From contig NC_085140.1 in the NCBI RefSeq assembly GCF_024139115.2, positions 101,878,988-101,942,987 on the forward strand: DNA of 64,000 bases, in the 5' to 3' direction. The first letter of the stretch is position 1. Each line of letters begins with the position of its first letter. The position numbers and the translations under genes are program-made. This DNA is from Armigeres subalbatus (Eukaryota; Arthropoda; Insecta; Diptera; Culicidae). The notes under the pieces are model-generated. The model was given only the letters and a program-made list of their open reading frames with translations, was not told where the DNA came from and ran no database searches. This document shows, one piece after another, positions 42,778 to 53,135 of the stretch.

Positions 42778-43119
42778 GTCGACTTCTTTTATTTCTTTAT
42801 TGAGGCTTCTCCGCCATGAGCCTCTGGGTCTGCCTCTGCTGCGATGTCCCGCTGGGTTCCAGTCTAATGCTTGCTTACAGATTTCGTTTCCGCCCCTACG
42901 TAGAGTGTGGCCGACCCAGCCCCACTTCCGATCCCGAATTTCTGTTGTTATCGGCCTCTGGTGACAACGACGATGGAGCTCGTTGTTTGAGATCCAGTTG
43001 TGAGGCCACCAGGCCTGAATTATATACCGCAGGCATCTGTTAATGAACACCTGCAGCCGTTGAGTGTTCTCCACTGATACACACCATGTTTCGCTAGCGT
43101 ATAACAGCATAGATTTCAC
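42778..43119 (-). pseudogene. LINE C-terminal domain
   Basis: Encodes LLYASETWCVSVENTQRLQV, WGWVGHTLRRGGNEICKQAL and HRSRGRPRGSWRRSL, the C-terminal region after the RT in single-ORF LINEs. It ends in a stop at about 42778 and is followed by ~120 bp of 3' untranslated sequence and the tail. Confidence 0.8.
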
Positions 43120-43154
43120 GTTAGAGTTGAAAATTCGTATTTTGGTGCGTTCAC

Positions 43155-44372
43155 TTATCTGCCTGTTTTCCAGATATTTCTTAAACTCGCAAAGGCAGCC
43201 CTTGCTTTCTTGATCCGTGCGCCTATGTCGATCTTGGTACCGCCGTCTGACGTCTGTGCTTCGATGAGGCCGATGATTTTCTCAGGAACCCCCTTGCGTC
43301 TCAGGGCGCCCCACATATTCTCGTGATTGAGACGGTCGAAAGCTTTTTCGTAGTCAATGAATACCAAGTAAAGGGACTCTTGGAATTCGTTGACCTGCTC
43401 CAAAATGATGCGGAGCGTGACAATATGGTCCACACAGGATCTTCCGGCACGGAATCCGGCTTGCTGCCGCCGGAGAGTCGCATCGATCTTCTCCTGGATC
43501 CGGGCTAGGATAATTTTGCACAGGACTTTGAGAACGGTACACAGCAACATAATGCCTCGCCAGTTATCGCATACAGTCAGGTCACCCTTTTTGGGCACCT
43601 TCACTAAGATACCTTGCATCCAGTCGACCGGGAAAGTTGCGGTGTCCCAGATATTACGAAATAAACGATGCAGTAGTTGAGCGGATGTCATGGGGTCAGC
43701 TTTGAGCATCTCGGCTGATATGCGGTCGACCCCTGGGGCTTTATTCGATTTCATGCTTTGGATGGCTGTTTGAATCTCTAGCAGTGATGGAGCTTCGGTA
43801 TTGACACGTGTTATACGTCGGATCCTAGGCAGATCATGCCGAGGTGGTGATGGCCTGGTTGGCACTTGAAAAAGTTGTTCGAAGTGCTCGAACCAGCGTT
43901 TCAGCTGGTCAGTTGGGTCGGTCAATAACTGATCATTCGCGTCTTTCACAGGCATCGTTGCATTCATCTTCGCCCCGCTTAAGAGTCGTGAGATATCGTA
44001 GAGGAGGCGAATGTCCCCGGTTGCGGCGGCTCTCTCTCCTTCGTCGGCCAGAGAGTCTGCCCACGCTCGCTTGTCCCGTCGACATGAGCGTTTTACTTCC
44101 TTCTCAAGAGCCGTGTATCGTTGACGGGCTAAGACTTTGGCTCCTCTGGTTTTCGATCGCTCTATCGCGGCTTTGGCTTCTCTTCGCTCCTCTATCTTCC
44201 TCCAGGTCTCATCGGTGATCCATTGTTTTCTCTGGGTGCGTAGTTCGCCCAGATTGTTCTCGCTGGTGGCGATGAAGGCATTCTTGATGGCGGTCCATTG
44301 GTCTTCCACGCTGCCACCTTCCGGAATATCTGCAGCACGCGTCTCCAGTTCTTCAACGAAGGACCGTTTCAC
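43155..44372 (-). pseudogene. LINE reverse transcriptase, palm deleted
   Basis: A 405-codon frame with a basic linker (TDETWRKIEERREAKA), RT fingers (SNKAPGVDRISAEMLKAD, VPKKGDLTVCDNWRGIMLL), QAGFRAGRSCVDHIVTLR, then palm motif A (YLVFIDYEKAFDRLNHENMW). After GLIEAQ it jumps directly to SDGGTKIDIGARIKKARAAF, sequence that lies after the catalytic palm in this kind of protein. The motif with paired aspartates is therefore absent through an internal deletion of roughly 100 codons or more (an estimate from domain size). The frame then shifts; the C-terminal piece is at 42778-43119. Confidence 0.85.
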
Positions 44373-44580
44373 CGTGGCATCTTCCAGTCGGCGTGTGTTG
44401 AATCGTCGTCCAACTCTTTCCTCCTGCCGACGAATCCGCGCAATGCGCAGGCGTATTTCGCCGATGAGGAGGTGATGATCAGACGCGATATCGGCACTAC
44501 GTTTATTCCGTACATCAAGAAGGCTCCGTTTCCATTTTCGGCTGATGCATATGTGGTCGATTTGATTTTCTGTAAAGCCG

Positions 44581-45315
44581 TCACGGGAGACCCACGTGAC
44601 CTTGTGAACCGGTCGATGAGGAAAAGCGATCCCCGATCACCATGTCGTTATTACCACAAAATTCTGCGAACAGCTCTCCGTTTTCGCTCATTTCTCCGAG
44701 ACCATGGCGTCCCATAATGCGCTCATGGTTCGAGTTGTCGGATCCGATCTTCGCATTGAAGTCGCCCAAACAGATCTTGATATCACCCTTCGGAATTCTA
44801 TCTACGACGGCATTGAGTTGACTGTAGAAGTTCTCTTTGTCTTGCAGATCGGCAGCATCGGTTGGCGCATAACATTGGATTATAGTAAGGTTTCGGACCC
44901 GTGTTCTAAATCTGGCAACGATTATCCTTTCACTTATAGGTTCCCACTTCATAAGCGCAGAGTGTGCCTGAGCGCTTAGTAGGAAGCCAACTCCGCGATG
45001 CCGGGGAGCGTGTTCACCTCGTAAACCAGAGTATAGCAGAACTTGTCCCGACGGCGTTCTGTGTTCTCCAAAGTTTGGCCAACGGACTTCACTCAGTCCC
45101 AGGATCTCAAGCTTCATGCGGCGTGCCTCATTGGCAAGTTGTGCCAATTTACCCTGCTGGGCTAGGGTTAAAACGTTCCATGTTCCTATTCGTGTCCGTT
45201 GTTTCGCGCTAAGAGTCGTCGCCGTAAAATCAGTCCGTATTCTTTCATTATCGGATTCTCGAACAAATTGATGTTTCGGGAACAGTAGGTTGTTGGCCCA
45301 AGGTTCCCTATCCAC
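44581..45315 (-). pseudogene. LINE apurinic-type endonuclease
   Basis: Encodes IGTWNVLTLAQQGKLAQL, GLSEVRWPNFGEH, QCYAPTDAADLQDKE and LGDFNAKIGSDNSNHE, the ordered motifs of the exonuclease-III-like domain (catalytic Asn, Glu, Tyr and the GDFNA block). It runs out of frame near 44600; the frame resumes with NQIDHICISRKW and ASDHHLLIGEIRLR, so a small indel separates the last part of the domain. Confidence 0.85.
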
Positions 45316-46554
45316 CGGGATGGGGCTGCCATCTTAGGTATAGCTTCCGGGGAATAGCATTTCATACTCAGCCGCTGGATGCCAGAACAGACGCTGTTGG
45401 AGCCGCACCTCCTTGGTGGACAGACGCTCGATCAGTCGGGTCAAATTTGTTTAAAGTCCTACCCAACACCAGGACTAGGCTAGTGCGCTTTGAGCGGCAC
45501 ACGGTCGCTTTGATAGGGCCTGCTTGGGGACACATGCAGCTTTTTATAGAAGTTCAACAGAGCCCACTGTCGAACCCCACCACATCCTAGGCAGGCCCCA
45601 CAGGACGCACCCTCTCACTCTAGCTGATGTCAGAAGGACAACAGTGCCCAGGCTGCACTACCAGCTAAGTACGCAACCCTTAGCTGGTGGTCAATTGTCA
45701 TCGGAAGACCCGTGGAAGCGTGAGTATTGGAACTTGTGAGGACCAGAGCTATGTTAGGCGCCCCTTCCCGGATGTCAACTCACCATTTCGCAGCCTTCCC
45801 GAGTCAAATGGGAACCAAAAAGTGATGCCACTCTGTTGAATACACGTTGTATACCATGAATGGCACTCCATGATCCATAATTAGTACGGCGATGAGAGAG
45901 TTGTAGCATTGAATTATTACGCAACGGCCGGGGTTGCACGTTTATATTTATTTCCTGCAAGAATGTTTCACAACCCGTCCTTCCTTGCAGCATGTCGGCT
46001 ACGGTCAATGCTCGGCAAACATCTCTGCGGATATGCATGGGTTGAAGATCAATCAACTGGCAACGGCTTTCGTAGTCAGATAAACGATGCCCCTCCAAGG
46101 GTGCCCTCTGAGAGCAAAACGAAGGAAGCAACGCTGGACTGATTCGATTCGCTCGGTACCGTTATTGTAGTTAGGACACCAAACAGCTGAACAGTACTCC
46201 AGTGTGGATCGTACGAGAGAACAATATAGCGATTTTAGGCAGTAGATATCCGTAAACTTCTTTGTTACTCTAAATAAAAATCCGAGAGCTCTTGATGCTT
46301 TGTCAATTACATAAGTTAGATGGTTTCTGTAGGTTAATTGCGAATCCAGTAGAACACTCAAATCTTTCACGCAGTGTACTCGCTCGATAATCGTATTATG
46401 AAAATTGTAGTCAAAAATAATCGGCTGTTTCTTTCTAGAGAAGGTAATTATCGAGCATTTGGCCGGATTGACTACCATCCGATTGAGGGAACACCAGGCA
46501 TGAATTTGCTCCTGAAGAAAGAAGCAATCGTCAATGGAACAAACACGTAGACAT

Positions 46555-47911
46555 TAGGGTGGCTCAAATTAGTATGGGAAAAATTTTGTTCAATTTTTTT
46601 TGATGGGCCGCCGTCTTATTCGGTTCTATTTTATGCCCTGATGCTCTGGATAAAATTTCAGCCAAATCGGTCAACGTTTGGGTAGTGCTAAACTCGTTGG
46701 AAGTTTATCTGCAAAAATGTATGCAGAAACATCCAAAAACAGTAAATTGCAGCTGGACTACACAACTTACGATAAAGAACTATGATACTCATTCAGATCT
46801 TGAAGAATTTAATACAGAATTTTATGCAGAAAACCGCGAGATGATTCGAGTTTGCCCGGCTAAGTTATTAGCATTTCTCTGCAGTGGGGTTTGAGCAAAT
46901 TTCGTTTCTTTTACCTTTGAAAAGAAATAAATTCTCCCCTACAACACTCCAGTAAAATGCTAATATCTTTGCCTAATAAACTCTAATCTTCTCGCGGTTT
47001 TCAGCATAACATTCTGTATTTAATTCTACAAGAACTGAAAGAGTATCATTGTTCTTGATTGTAAATTGTGTCGTCCAACTGCAAATCACTGTTTTTGGAT
47101 GTTTCTACATACATTTTTCCATATAAACTTCCACCTTTCGATCACCACACGTTCGTCCGTCAAGATGCTCCCATCCTTATCCCGGCACATTTCGGCACGA
47201 AGCCTTTGCGGGATGCGTTGAGCCTCTGGTAGAACTTGCGTGTTTCTTGAGAACGGCACAGCTGTTCCATCTCCTCGCACTCCGCTTCTTCCAGGCGACG
47301 TTTCTTCTCCTGAAAAGGCGGGTCTACTGTCTCCGCTTCCGTCTATAATGTTCCACGTTCTGTCAGGTACCTTGCTGCAGTGCGACCGCCCGCGTTGGTT
47401 CCTTCTCCTCCAGATTCTGTCTGCACTCTTCGTCGAACCAATCGTTCCATCGACTTTGTCCCACATACCCGACATTGTGCCCCGTGTGTCGTTAATGGCT
47501 GCTTTGACTGTATTCCAGCAGTCCTCAAGAGAGGCCCCATCGAGCTCCCCCTCTTCCGACAACGCTGCCTCGAGATGCTGTGCGTATGCAGTGGCGACAT
47601 CAGGTTGCTTCAGTCGCTCTAGGTCGTACCGCGGCGGTCGTCGGTACCGAACATTGTTGATGACGGATAGTTTTGGGCGCAGTTTAACCATCACCAGATA
47701 GTGGTCAGAGTCGATGTTAGCGCCACGATATGTCCTGACGTCGATAATGTCGGAGAAGTGCCGTCCATCAATCAGAACGTGGTCGATTTGTGATTCTGTC
47801 TGCAGTGGTGATCTCCAGTTTACGGATATCTACTGCCTAAAATCGCTATATTGTTCTCTCGTACGATACGGCCCATCAAAAAATTTGAAAAAGTGTTTTT
47901 GAGCCACCCTA
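46555..47911. mobile_element. hAT-like foldback in LINE RT
   Basis: TAGGGTGGCTCAAA at the left is inverted at the right end, and GTAGACAT is duplicated at 46547-46554 and 47912-47919. The left arm (46555-46935) is mirrored by 46965-47137 and 47869-47911, so this is a long-armed foldback. Its right arm is interrupted by a LINE fragment (47143-47812) and 50 bp of filler (47818-47867). Removing the element restores the host frame through FADDLKICLRV. The 69-codon frame at 46685-46894 lies in the arm. Confidence 0.85.
47143..47812 (-). pseudogene. LINE fragment inside the foldback
   Basis: Minus-strand sequence encodes an endonuclease C-terminus ([31 protein letters not shown]), then a linker (KLRPKLSVINNVRYRRPPRY) ending at DKDGSILTDERVVIER. 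It matches the family at 8450-9260. It is truncated at both ends and lacks an obvious tail or target duplication, so it may have been copied in during repair. Confidence 0.7.
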
Positions 47912-48470
47912 GTAGACATATTTTAAGGTCATCCGCGAACGATAATCGCGGTGTTTGGATGAGAAATATCAACGGTCCCAAGCGTCTGCCTCGAGTATTA
48001 ATACCTGATGTAGCGCAAGTTGTTATTGATGTGTTATTGATGCGTAGTTATTGATGTCTCGTTTGCTTCCTTTCTTGTGCACGGGAAACATGTCAGCCAA
48101 TTTCCAACAAGATGGAAAAAATTCCATTACAAAGGGAGAGCTGGAAGATCGAGTGCTGTGGCTCTAGCTAGAGGCAAAGCGATGTTTTTCTTGATATACT
48201 CGACTGAAAGTCTCTCGTCTTAGAACACACTGGCAAATTTAGTAGCAAATAAATTGCAAATCTCCTGAGGTGTGTTAGCAAATTCCCCTGTTAAGTGTCA
48301 TCGATGATGGCAAGCCTACTTCATTACGTTACTCATTCACATAGCTCCAGAACGATTTCGGATTGGATTTTAGTCGTCGTTGTACACAGAAAGAAAAACC
48401 ATTATTAAAATTAAAAAAACCATTGAAAAATTCAAAAAGTTGCGTTGGTTCTTTTTCGTAGAGAGTTATA

Positions 48471-48546
48471 CTGCCGTGAATCGCATATTTGTCCCATATG
48501 AATAGGAAACCCAGCAAAGATGGGACAGATATGCGATTCACGGCAG
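48471..48546. mobile_element. 76-bp hairpin MITE, TA-flanked
   Basis: CTGCCGTGAATCGCATATTT and its near complement at the right form 29-bp arms around a 20-bp loop, with TA at 48469-48470 and 48547-48548. It interrupts the linker part of the jockey-like LINE. Confidence 0.7.
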
Positions 48547-50135
48547 TATATGTCTTTTTGATAGCATTGAAAAAGAAAACGGCTCAACCGTTTGTAATCA
48601 TAGTTGAGTCTAACATAGTGGCGTTTTAATGGTAGAGTACGGAATTTTGTCAATCGTTTTAAAACTGTTTTTTTAGTCTTTTTGATTGAACGAAGACCTT
48701 GCGAAGATCTTCTTCGGGACGTGTCTATCAATGACGTACGCCAGGATACTGGATAAGGTTTGTGCGGCAATATTGACATCAATGGCATGTAAAACGTCCT
48801 CCCAGTTCAAACTGAAAAGTACTCCAATTACACTGATGTAGTCTGCTTTTCGAAAACTGTACGATACAGCAGTCGGTGGGTTGAAGTGATCCAGGCATAT
48901 ATATTTTCCTCTATAGTGACTGCTGGAGCAGGATGAGAAACGTCTTTGACCAAGGGCGCTGGTGCCGAGTTGATGAAAGGAGCTGTGTCACGAACACTAA
49001 CGAAGCAAACATCCAGAGAGCGACTATTTTCATTGGTTATTCCATTGAATTGGGAGAGGTTAGCAGTGCTATAGCCGTCCAGCAGAGCAATTGATCCAAC
49101 GTGTAAGGTAGAACATTCGAGATCCGGGCGGAAGAAGCCGCTGTGAGTAGGAGTCCAGGAAATTCCCGCTAGGTTGAAGTAGCCGAAAATGGTTACTTCA
49201 TCCCTAGGAGCAGCGAAGCTTGCAATGGAAAAGCATTAGCGGCAGTGCGCATTGATTAGCTCCAAGTCGCGAGTACGATCCGGAGGGATGTATACTGCGG
49301 CCAGAAATATTCGACGATCGGTAAGTTGAACAGCTACCCATACTTGCTCAATGTTGCCATAGTCGTCGTTTTCAATTATGTTCGCCTTTAGTTTCGATTA
49401 GGACGCCACCTCCAGTATTTTTCCTACTATTCCTCGAATTTCGATCGCAACGGAAAATTTCGTAACCCTCGTCAAAACATAACTTGACACTGTTCTGTTG
49501 TCTAGCCACGTCTCAATTAGGACTAAAATATCGTAGCTTTGATCCAAAACTGCCAGCTTGTAGTCGTCTATGACCCCGTTCATCGTACTTGCCGTCGTTG
49601 AGAGTTCGGAAACCCCTAATTCCTGCCTTAAGCACAGGACCGGGACGACTGCTGATCGCTGGCGGCATTGCCTCGACCGTGTTAAGGGGATTCGGGGCTT
49701 CCTCAGGGCAGTCGGCAAATATGCGTCCCGGTGATAATCTCGAGCATGAGGCAGCTGAAGGTTGATTCAAAGTCTGACGACAATGGTTGACCGTAGCAAA
49801 AGCTGACCGCAACGGAAGTTCGCTGATCACAGGCATTAGTTGCGGTAGAGTAGAATCCTGCATGGTTTCACTAAAAACTGCAGAATTTTCAGACAGGGAA
49901 ACGTCTACAGATGGTTGATATTTGCCGGAAAGAAGAGTGCGGAAGCCCCTGTCTCCAAACCCAAGCACAGGATCAGGACGGCTGATGATCGAAGGCAGGA
50001 AGGGTGCGACTGTGTTGAGTAGATTGGGGGCTTGCTCTGTGCTTGTGGCAATGTATCAGTTGTGCGTCCTGGTAGGAAGCTAGAGGCGTTAGCGAAGGAA
50101 ATTTTCAAGGAAACAAATGACAGCGAACTGATGTA

Positions 50136-50333
50136 CACCCGATTCTTTTTTTACACGGGGGATGCGTTCCGTGTAAAAAAAGTTTTCAGTTCAGAATCTG
50201 GAAATCCGTGTAAAAAAAGTTTTATGATTTCTCGACGAATCATGCAAAATGGAGCAACTTTGCAAAAATTTTGTATGGGATTTTTTTTACACGGCCGTGT
50301 GAAAAAAAATCCGTGTAAAAACAGAATCGGGTG
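50136..50333. mobile_element. 198-bp MITE with ACACGG repeats
   Basis: CACCCGATTCTTTTTTTACA at the left is mirrored by TGTAAAAACAGAATCGGGTG at the right, with TA at both junctions. CCGTGTAAAAAAA and its complement recur four or more times within. Non-coding. Confidence 0.75.
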
Positions 50334-51057
50334 TACGTATTTTCCTTTGGCAACTATTCGAATAACTTCGACATCATCAGTTCCAAGACGCTTTTTCGCT
50401 AGAGCGCCTACCTACTCGACTGAAACTTCTCTTGCAATCCGTGAAAGCAACAACCAAAACTTAGGTCTAATTGTTGGAACGGTAGCGATTTCTATCAACG
50501 GAGATGGGGTGCTTCCGGTACCTAGTACAAGAGGAAACTAAAGGACGCTTACGTTTGCCGAGCCATAGCCAAACGTTGCCAGTGGTGCCGGGTTTACAAA
50601 GCTGTTCCAGAGCCAAAGATGAGTCAACTTCCTCAGTGCTGCGTAACATCTTTCCTTCGTCCCTTTACGTTTAAAGGCATTGACTACTTTTGACCCTACC
50701 TGGTCGGCCGCAGTGCGGTCAAACGCTGGGTAGCTTGGAGGGAGCTTGAAAACGAACTGCGAGACATCAAGCTTACATTGAGTAGCACTTCCACGGACGC
50801 TCAGACAAAATGGCGGTTCAATCCAACGGCAGCCCCGCATATGGGTGGATGTTGGGAGCGGAAGGTCCGCTCCGTCAAGACAGCTCTCGGAACATTGCCT
50901 GAGTCACGCAAGATGGACGATGAATCATTCCTGACAATGCTAGCCGAGGCGGAACATATGATGAAATCACGTCCACTGGATAACGAAGGTCGAGAATCCC
51001 TAACACCAAATCATTTTTTGATGCTCAGTTCCAGTGGAGTTCGGAAACCAGTTAAAG

Positions 51058-51451
51058 TAGAGGCCTTGATAAGAGAAACGCGGATAGGAAATGTAGCTCT
51101 GCCAACACTGCAGCCAATCTTGTTCATCAAAGAACAACACATGAAAAGGAAGAAATGATTTATCCAGGTAAAATTTTACATATCGCTATTTAATGTGTTC
51201 ACATCACATGACAATCGAATCCAACAAATGAAACAATTGCATTTCATAATCTATCATTGATTTGCGAAACAAATTAAAAATGCATTTAAAATTGGTTCAT
51301 TCATAAATGGTGTTAAATCGAATTTAGCCGTTTTCAGTATTTGAGCCGATGTTTTGGCTGCTTGACAGGTCTCTTGCTCGATTGGCTGCTGTTTTTTGAC
51401 GGTTCGATTGGCGGCACATGTCAATCCGCGTTTCTCTTATCAAGGCCTCTA
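51058..51451 (+). mobile_element. 394-bp hAT-like MITE, copy 1
   Basis: TIRs TAGAGGCCTTGATAAGAGAA extend about 28 bp; AGTTAAAG is duplicated at 51050-51057 and 51452-51459. The interior is AT-rich with no transposase. It matches copy 2 in length and, as far as read, nearly base for base in inverse orientation. Confidence 0.85.
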
Positions 51452-51579
51452 AGTTAAAGCACCGGTGGATGACAGAAAGGCGTTAAGAGGAAGCTGGGAG
51501 GTGATCCAGAACAAACTGGACTCGTTTTGGAAACGATGGACCGCTGAGTATTTGCCAATAATATCTTGGTGGTCTAAAT

Positions 51580-51973
51580 TAGAGGCCTTGATAAGAGAAA
51601 CGCGGATTGACATGTGCCGCCAATCGAACCGTCAAAAAACAGCAGCCAATCGAGCAAGAGACCTGTCAAGCAGCCAAAACATCGGCTCAAATACTGAAAA
51701 CGGCTAAATTCGATTTAACACCATTTATGAATGAACCAATTTTAAATGCATTTTTAATTTGTTTCGCAAATCAATGATAGATTATGAAATGCAATTGTTT
51801 CATTTGTTGGATTCGATTGTCATGTGATGTGAACACATTAAATAGCGATATGTAAAATTTTACCTGGATAAATCATTTCTTCCTTTTCATGTGTTGTTCT
51901 TTGATGAACAAGATTGGCTGCAGTGTTGGCAGAGCTACATTTCCTATCCGCGTTTCTCTTATCAAGGCCTCTA
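51580..51973 (-). mobile_element. 394-bp hAT-like MITE, copy 2
   Basis: Same element as 51058-51451, inverted, with its own 8-bp duplication GTCTAAAT at 51572-51579 and 51974-51981. Only 128 bp of BEL/Pao sequence separate the two copies. Confidence 0.85.
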
Positions 51974-52499
51974 GTCTAAATGGTTCATCGACGTTCCTGC
52001 TATCAATGAAGGAGCATTGGTTCAGGTAGTTGCGAGCAAGATTCGCAACCAATGGATTCGTGGTCGCGTGGTTTGTACGTAATCGGGAAAGGACGGTGTA
52101 GTAAGACAGACAGATGTGAAGACGCCATCTGGGATACTGAAGCGAAGAGCGGTTTGCAACCTGGCGATTCTGGATGTTGGTGATCGTGGTGAAACGGATA
52201 GCAATGAACGTGGTGACGTTGCCGGCAATGAATATGGTGCCGACGAACCAGTGCAAAGACGGCACGAGGGAGAGGATTTTACGGCAAGAAAGTCCATCGA
52301 TACGTCGGACCAGGCCTGAGAGCGTTTATCACACGGAATCTCGCTTTTTTCTAATGGAAAAATTCATCAGCAATAGCCAAATGGCAACCAATGGGAGTGG
52401 GACAACTCGACTGAGGGCGTGTCGGCCTAGATTATCAGGCCCATGGAAGTATGAACTTTGGCTAGGCCCACTTCTCAAAAGTCAAAAGGATACGGATAC

Positions 52500-52740
52500 T
52501 GATGGTGACACCTAAACAGGTTTGGACACGTGTTTTCTCCCGGCTGTAGGACGTGACACTATAGACAGAGCACATTTTGTTCGTATGTCCCCGGTTTGAC
52601 GCGACCACCGAAACTGTCGTTGGAAGAATGTGCCAGAACTAAGAACAAGGAAGGTTCGCCATAACCAGGGAGTATGGGAGGGGAAGGAGGATGTTGAGAA
52701 GGAACGAGCGCGTTCAAAAACGCCAGCAATCAATTAGCTT
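52500..52740 (+). pseudogene. Possible R1-type LINE C-terminal piece
   Basis: A plus frame shows EHILFVCPRFDATTETVVGR followed by MCQN. This resembles the Cys/His motif after the RT in R1-like LINEs (H then C-P-RF). Only about 80 residues are recognisable and stops occur on both sides. Confidence 0.4.
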
Positions 52741-53026
52741 ATGGTGAGCGCATAGCTGCAGAGTGACATGTCACGATCGGTTGCGGGAAGTTGTCCTTGT
52801 TGGGGGACATTTCGTCGGTGGAGCTGGGAGCTGAATGGGAGTTTTAGGTTGTCGGAGCTTAATTGAACCGTACGCTATTGTTCACCCGACATCTCTAGTC
52901 TAATACTCAAAGAAAATACAAATATTTTTTATCTTTCTTATTATTGTTACTCTCTGCACCATTCTCCAATAAATGTGGTCAACATTTCAAATTGCATTCA
53001 GATATCCAAAATATCGTTATTGTCCT
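52741..53026. other. Intergenic, no feature seen
   Basis: No coding frame or clear repeat; it lies downstream of the mitochondrial-like gene. Confidence 0.3.
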
Positions 53027-53032
53027 GTTTAT
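53027..53032 (-). terminator. Candidate poly(A) signal
   Basis: AATAAA on the minus strand about 105 nt past the stop of the gene at 53136-53765. Confidence 0.4.
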
Positions 53033-53135
53033 TCAAACTATTAGATGGCAATTTGATTCATTAAGTAATTTAATAATGAGATTGTTTTATACGTCTCATT
53101 AGAATCGTATAATTTCTGTTCTCAAATAACTCACT

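Larger units (their letters stand above)
42657..45796 (-). mobile_element. LINE insertion with 13-bp duplication
   Basis: TCCCGAGTCAAAT is duplicated at 42644-42656 and 45797-45809. The insert runs on the minus strand from a ~480-bp 5' untranslated region through endonuclease and RT to a TAAGTAAGTAAAGTAAGTAA tail. Outside it the host LINE frame joins again (GSHLTR to DKLRRN). Single-ORF endonuclease-RT organisation suggests an RTE/L2-like clade; I do not assign it further. An internal deletion and a frameshift make it inactive. Confidence 0.85.
42430..50130 (-). mobile_element. Jockey-like LINE carrying nested insertions
   Basis: One minus-strand LINE can be followed from an ORF1/leader region (about 50130-49720) and endonuclease traces (49650-49480, YDILVLIETWLDNRT) to a linker (48660-48330, SNPKSFWSYVN). 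RT pieces follow (48130-48050, WKLADMFPVHKKGSKRDINNY; 48000-47920, LGPLIFLI and FADDLK) and continue at 46540-45810 (ICLRVCSIDDCFF, NPAKCS), ending at 42657-42580 (DKLRRNFYSIFAGRGNRRR then stop). RT fingers and part of the palm are deleted. Insertions: a LINE (42657-45796), a hAT-like foldback (46555-47911) and a MITE (48471-48546). Its 3' end near 42430 is approximate. Confidence 0.75.
50521..52320 (+). mobile_element. BEL/Pao retrotransposon remnant
   Basis: Plus-strand pieces of a BEL/Pao pol C-terminal region: zinc-binding integrase N-terminus (50521-50690, CQWCRVYKAVPEPKM, FTFKGIDYF); a short VGRSAVKRWVA piece; integrase C-terminal part (50778-51050, KWRFNPTAAPHMGGCWERKV, LTPNHFLMLSSSGVR); then 51460-51570 (SWEVIQNKLDSFWKRW) and 52040-52190 (NQWIRGRVV, KTPSGILKRRAVCNLAILDV). 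The DDE catalytic core is deleted and the frame is broken. Two MITEs split the rest. LTRs were not identified. Confidence 0.75.
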
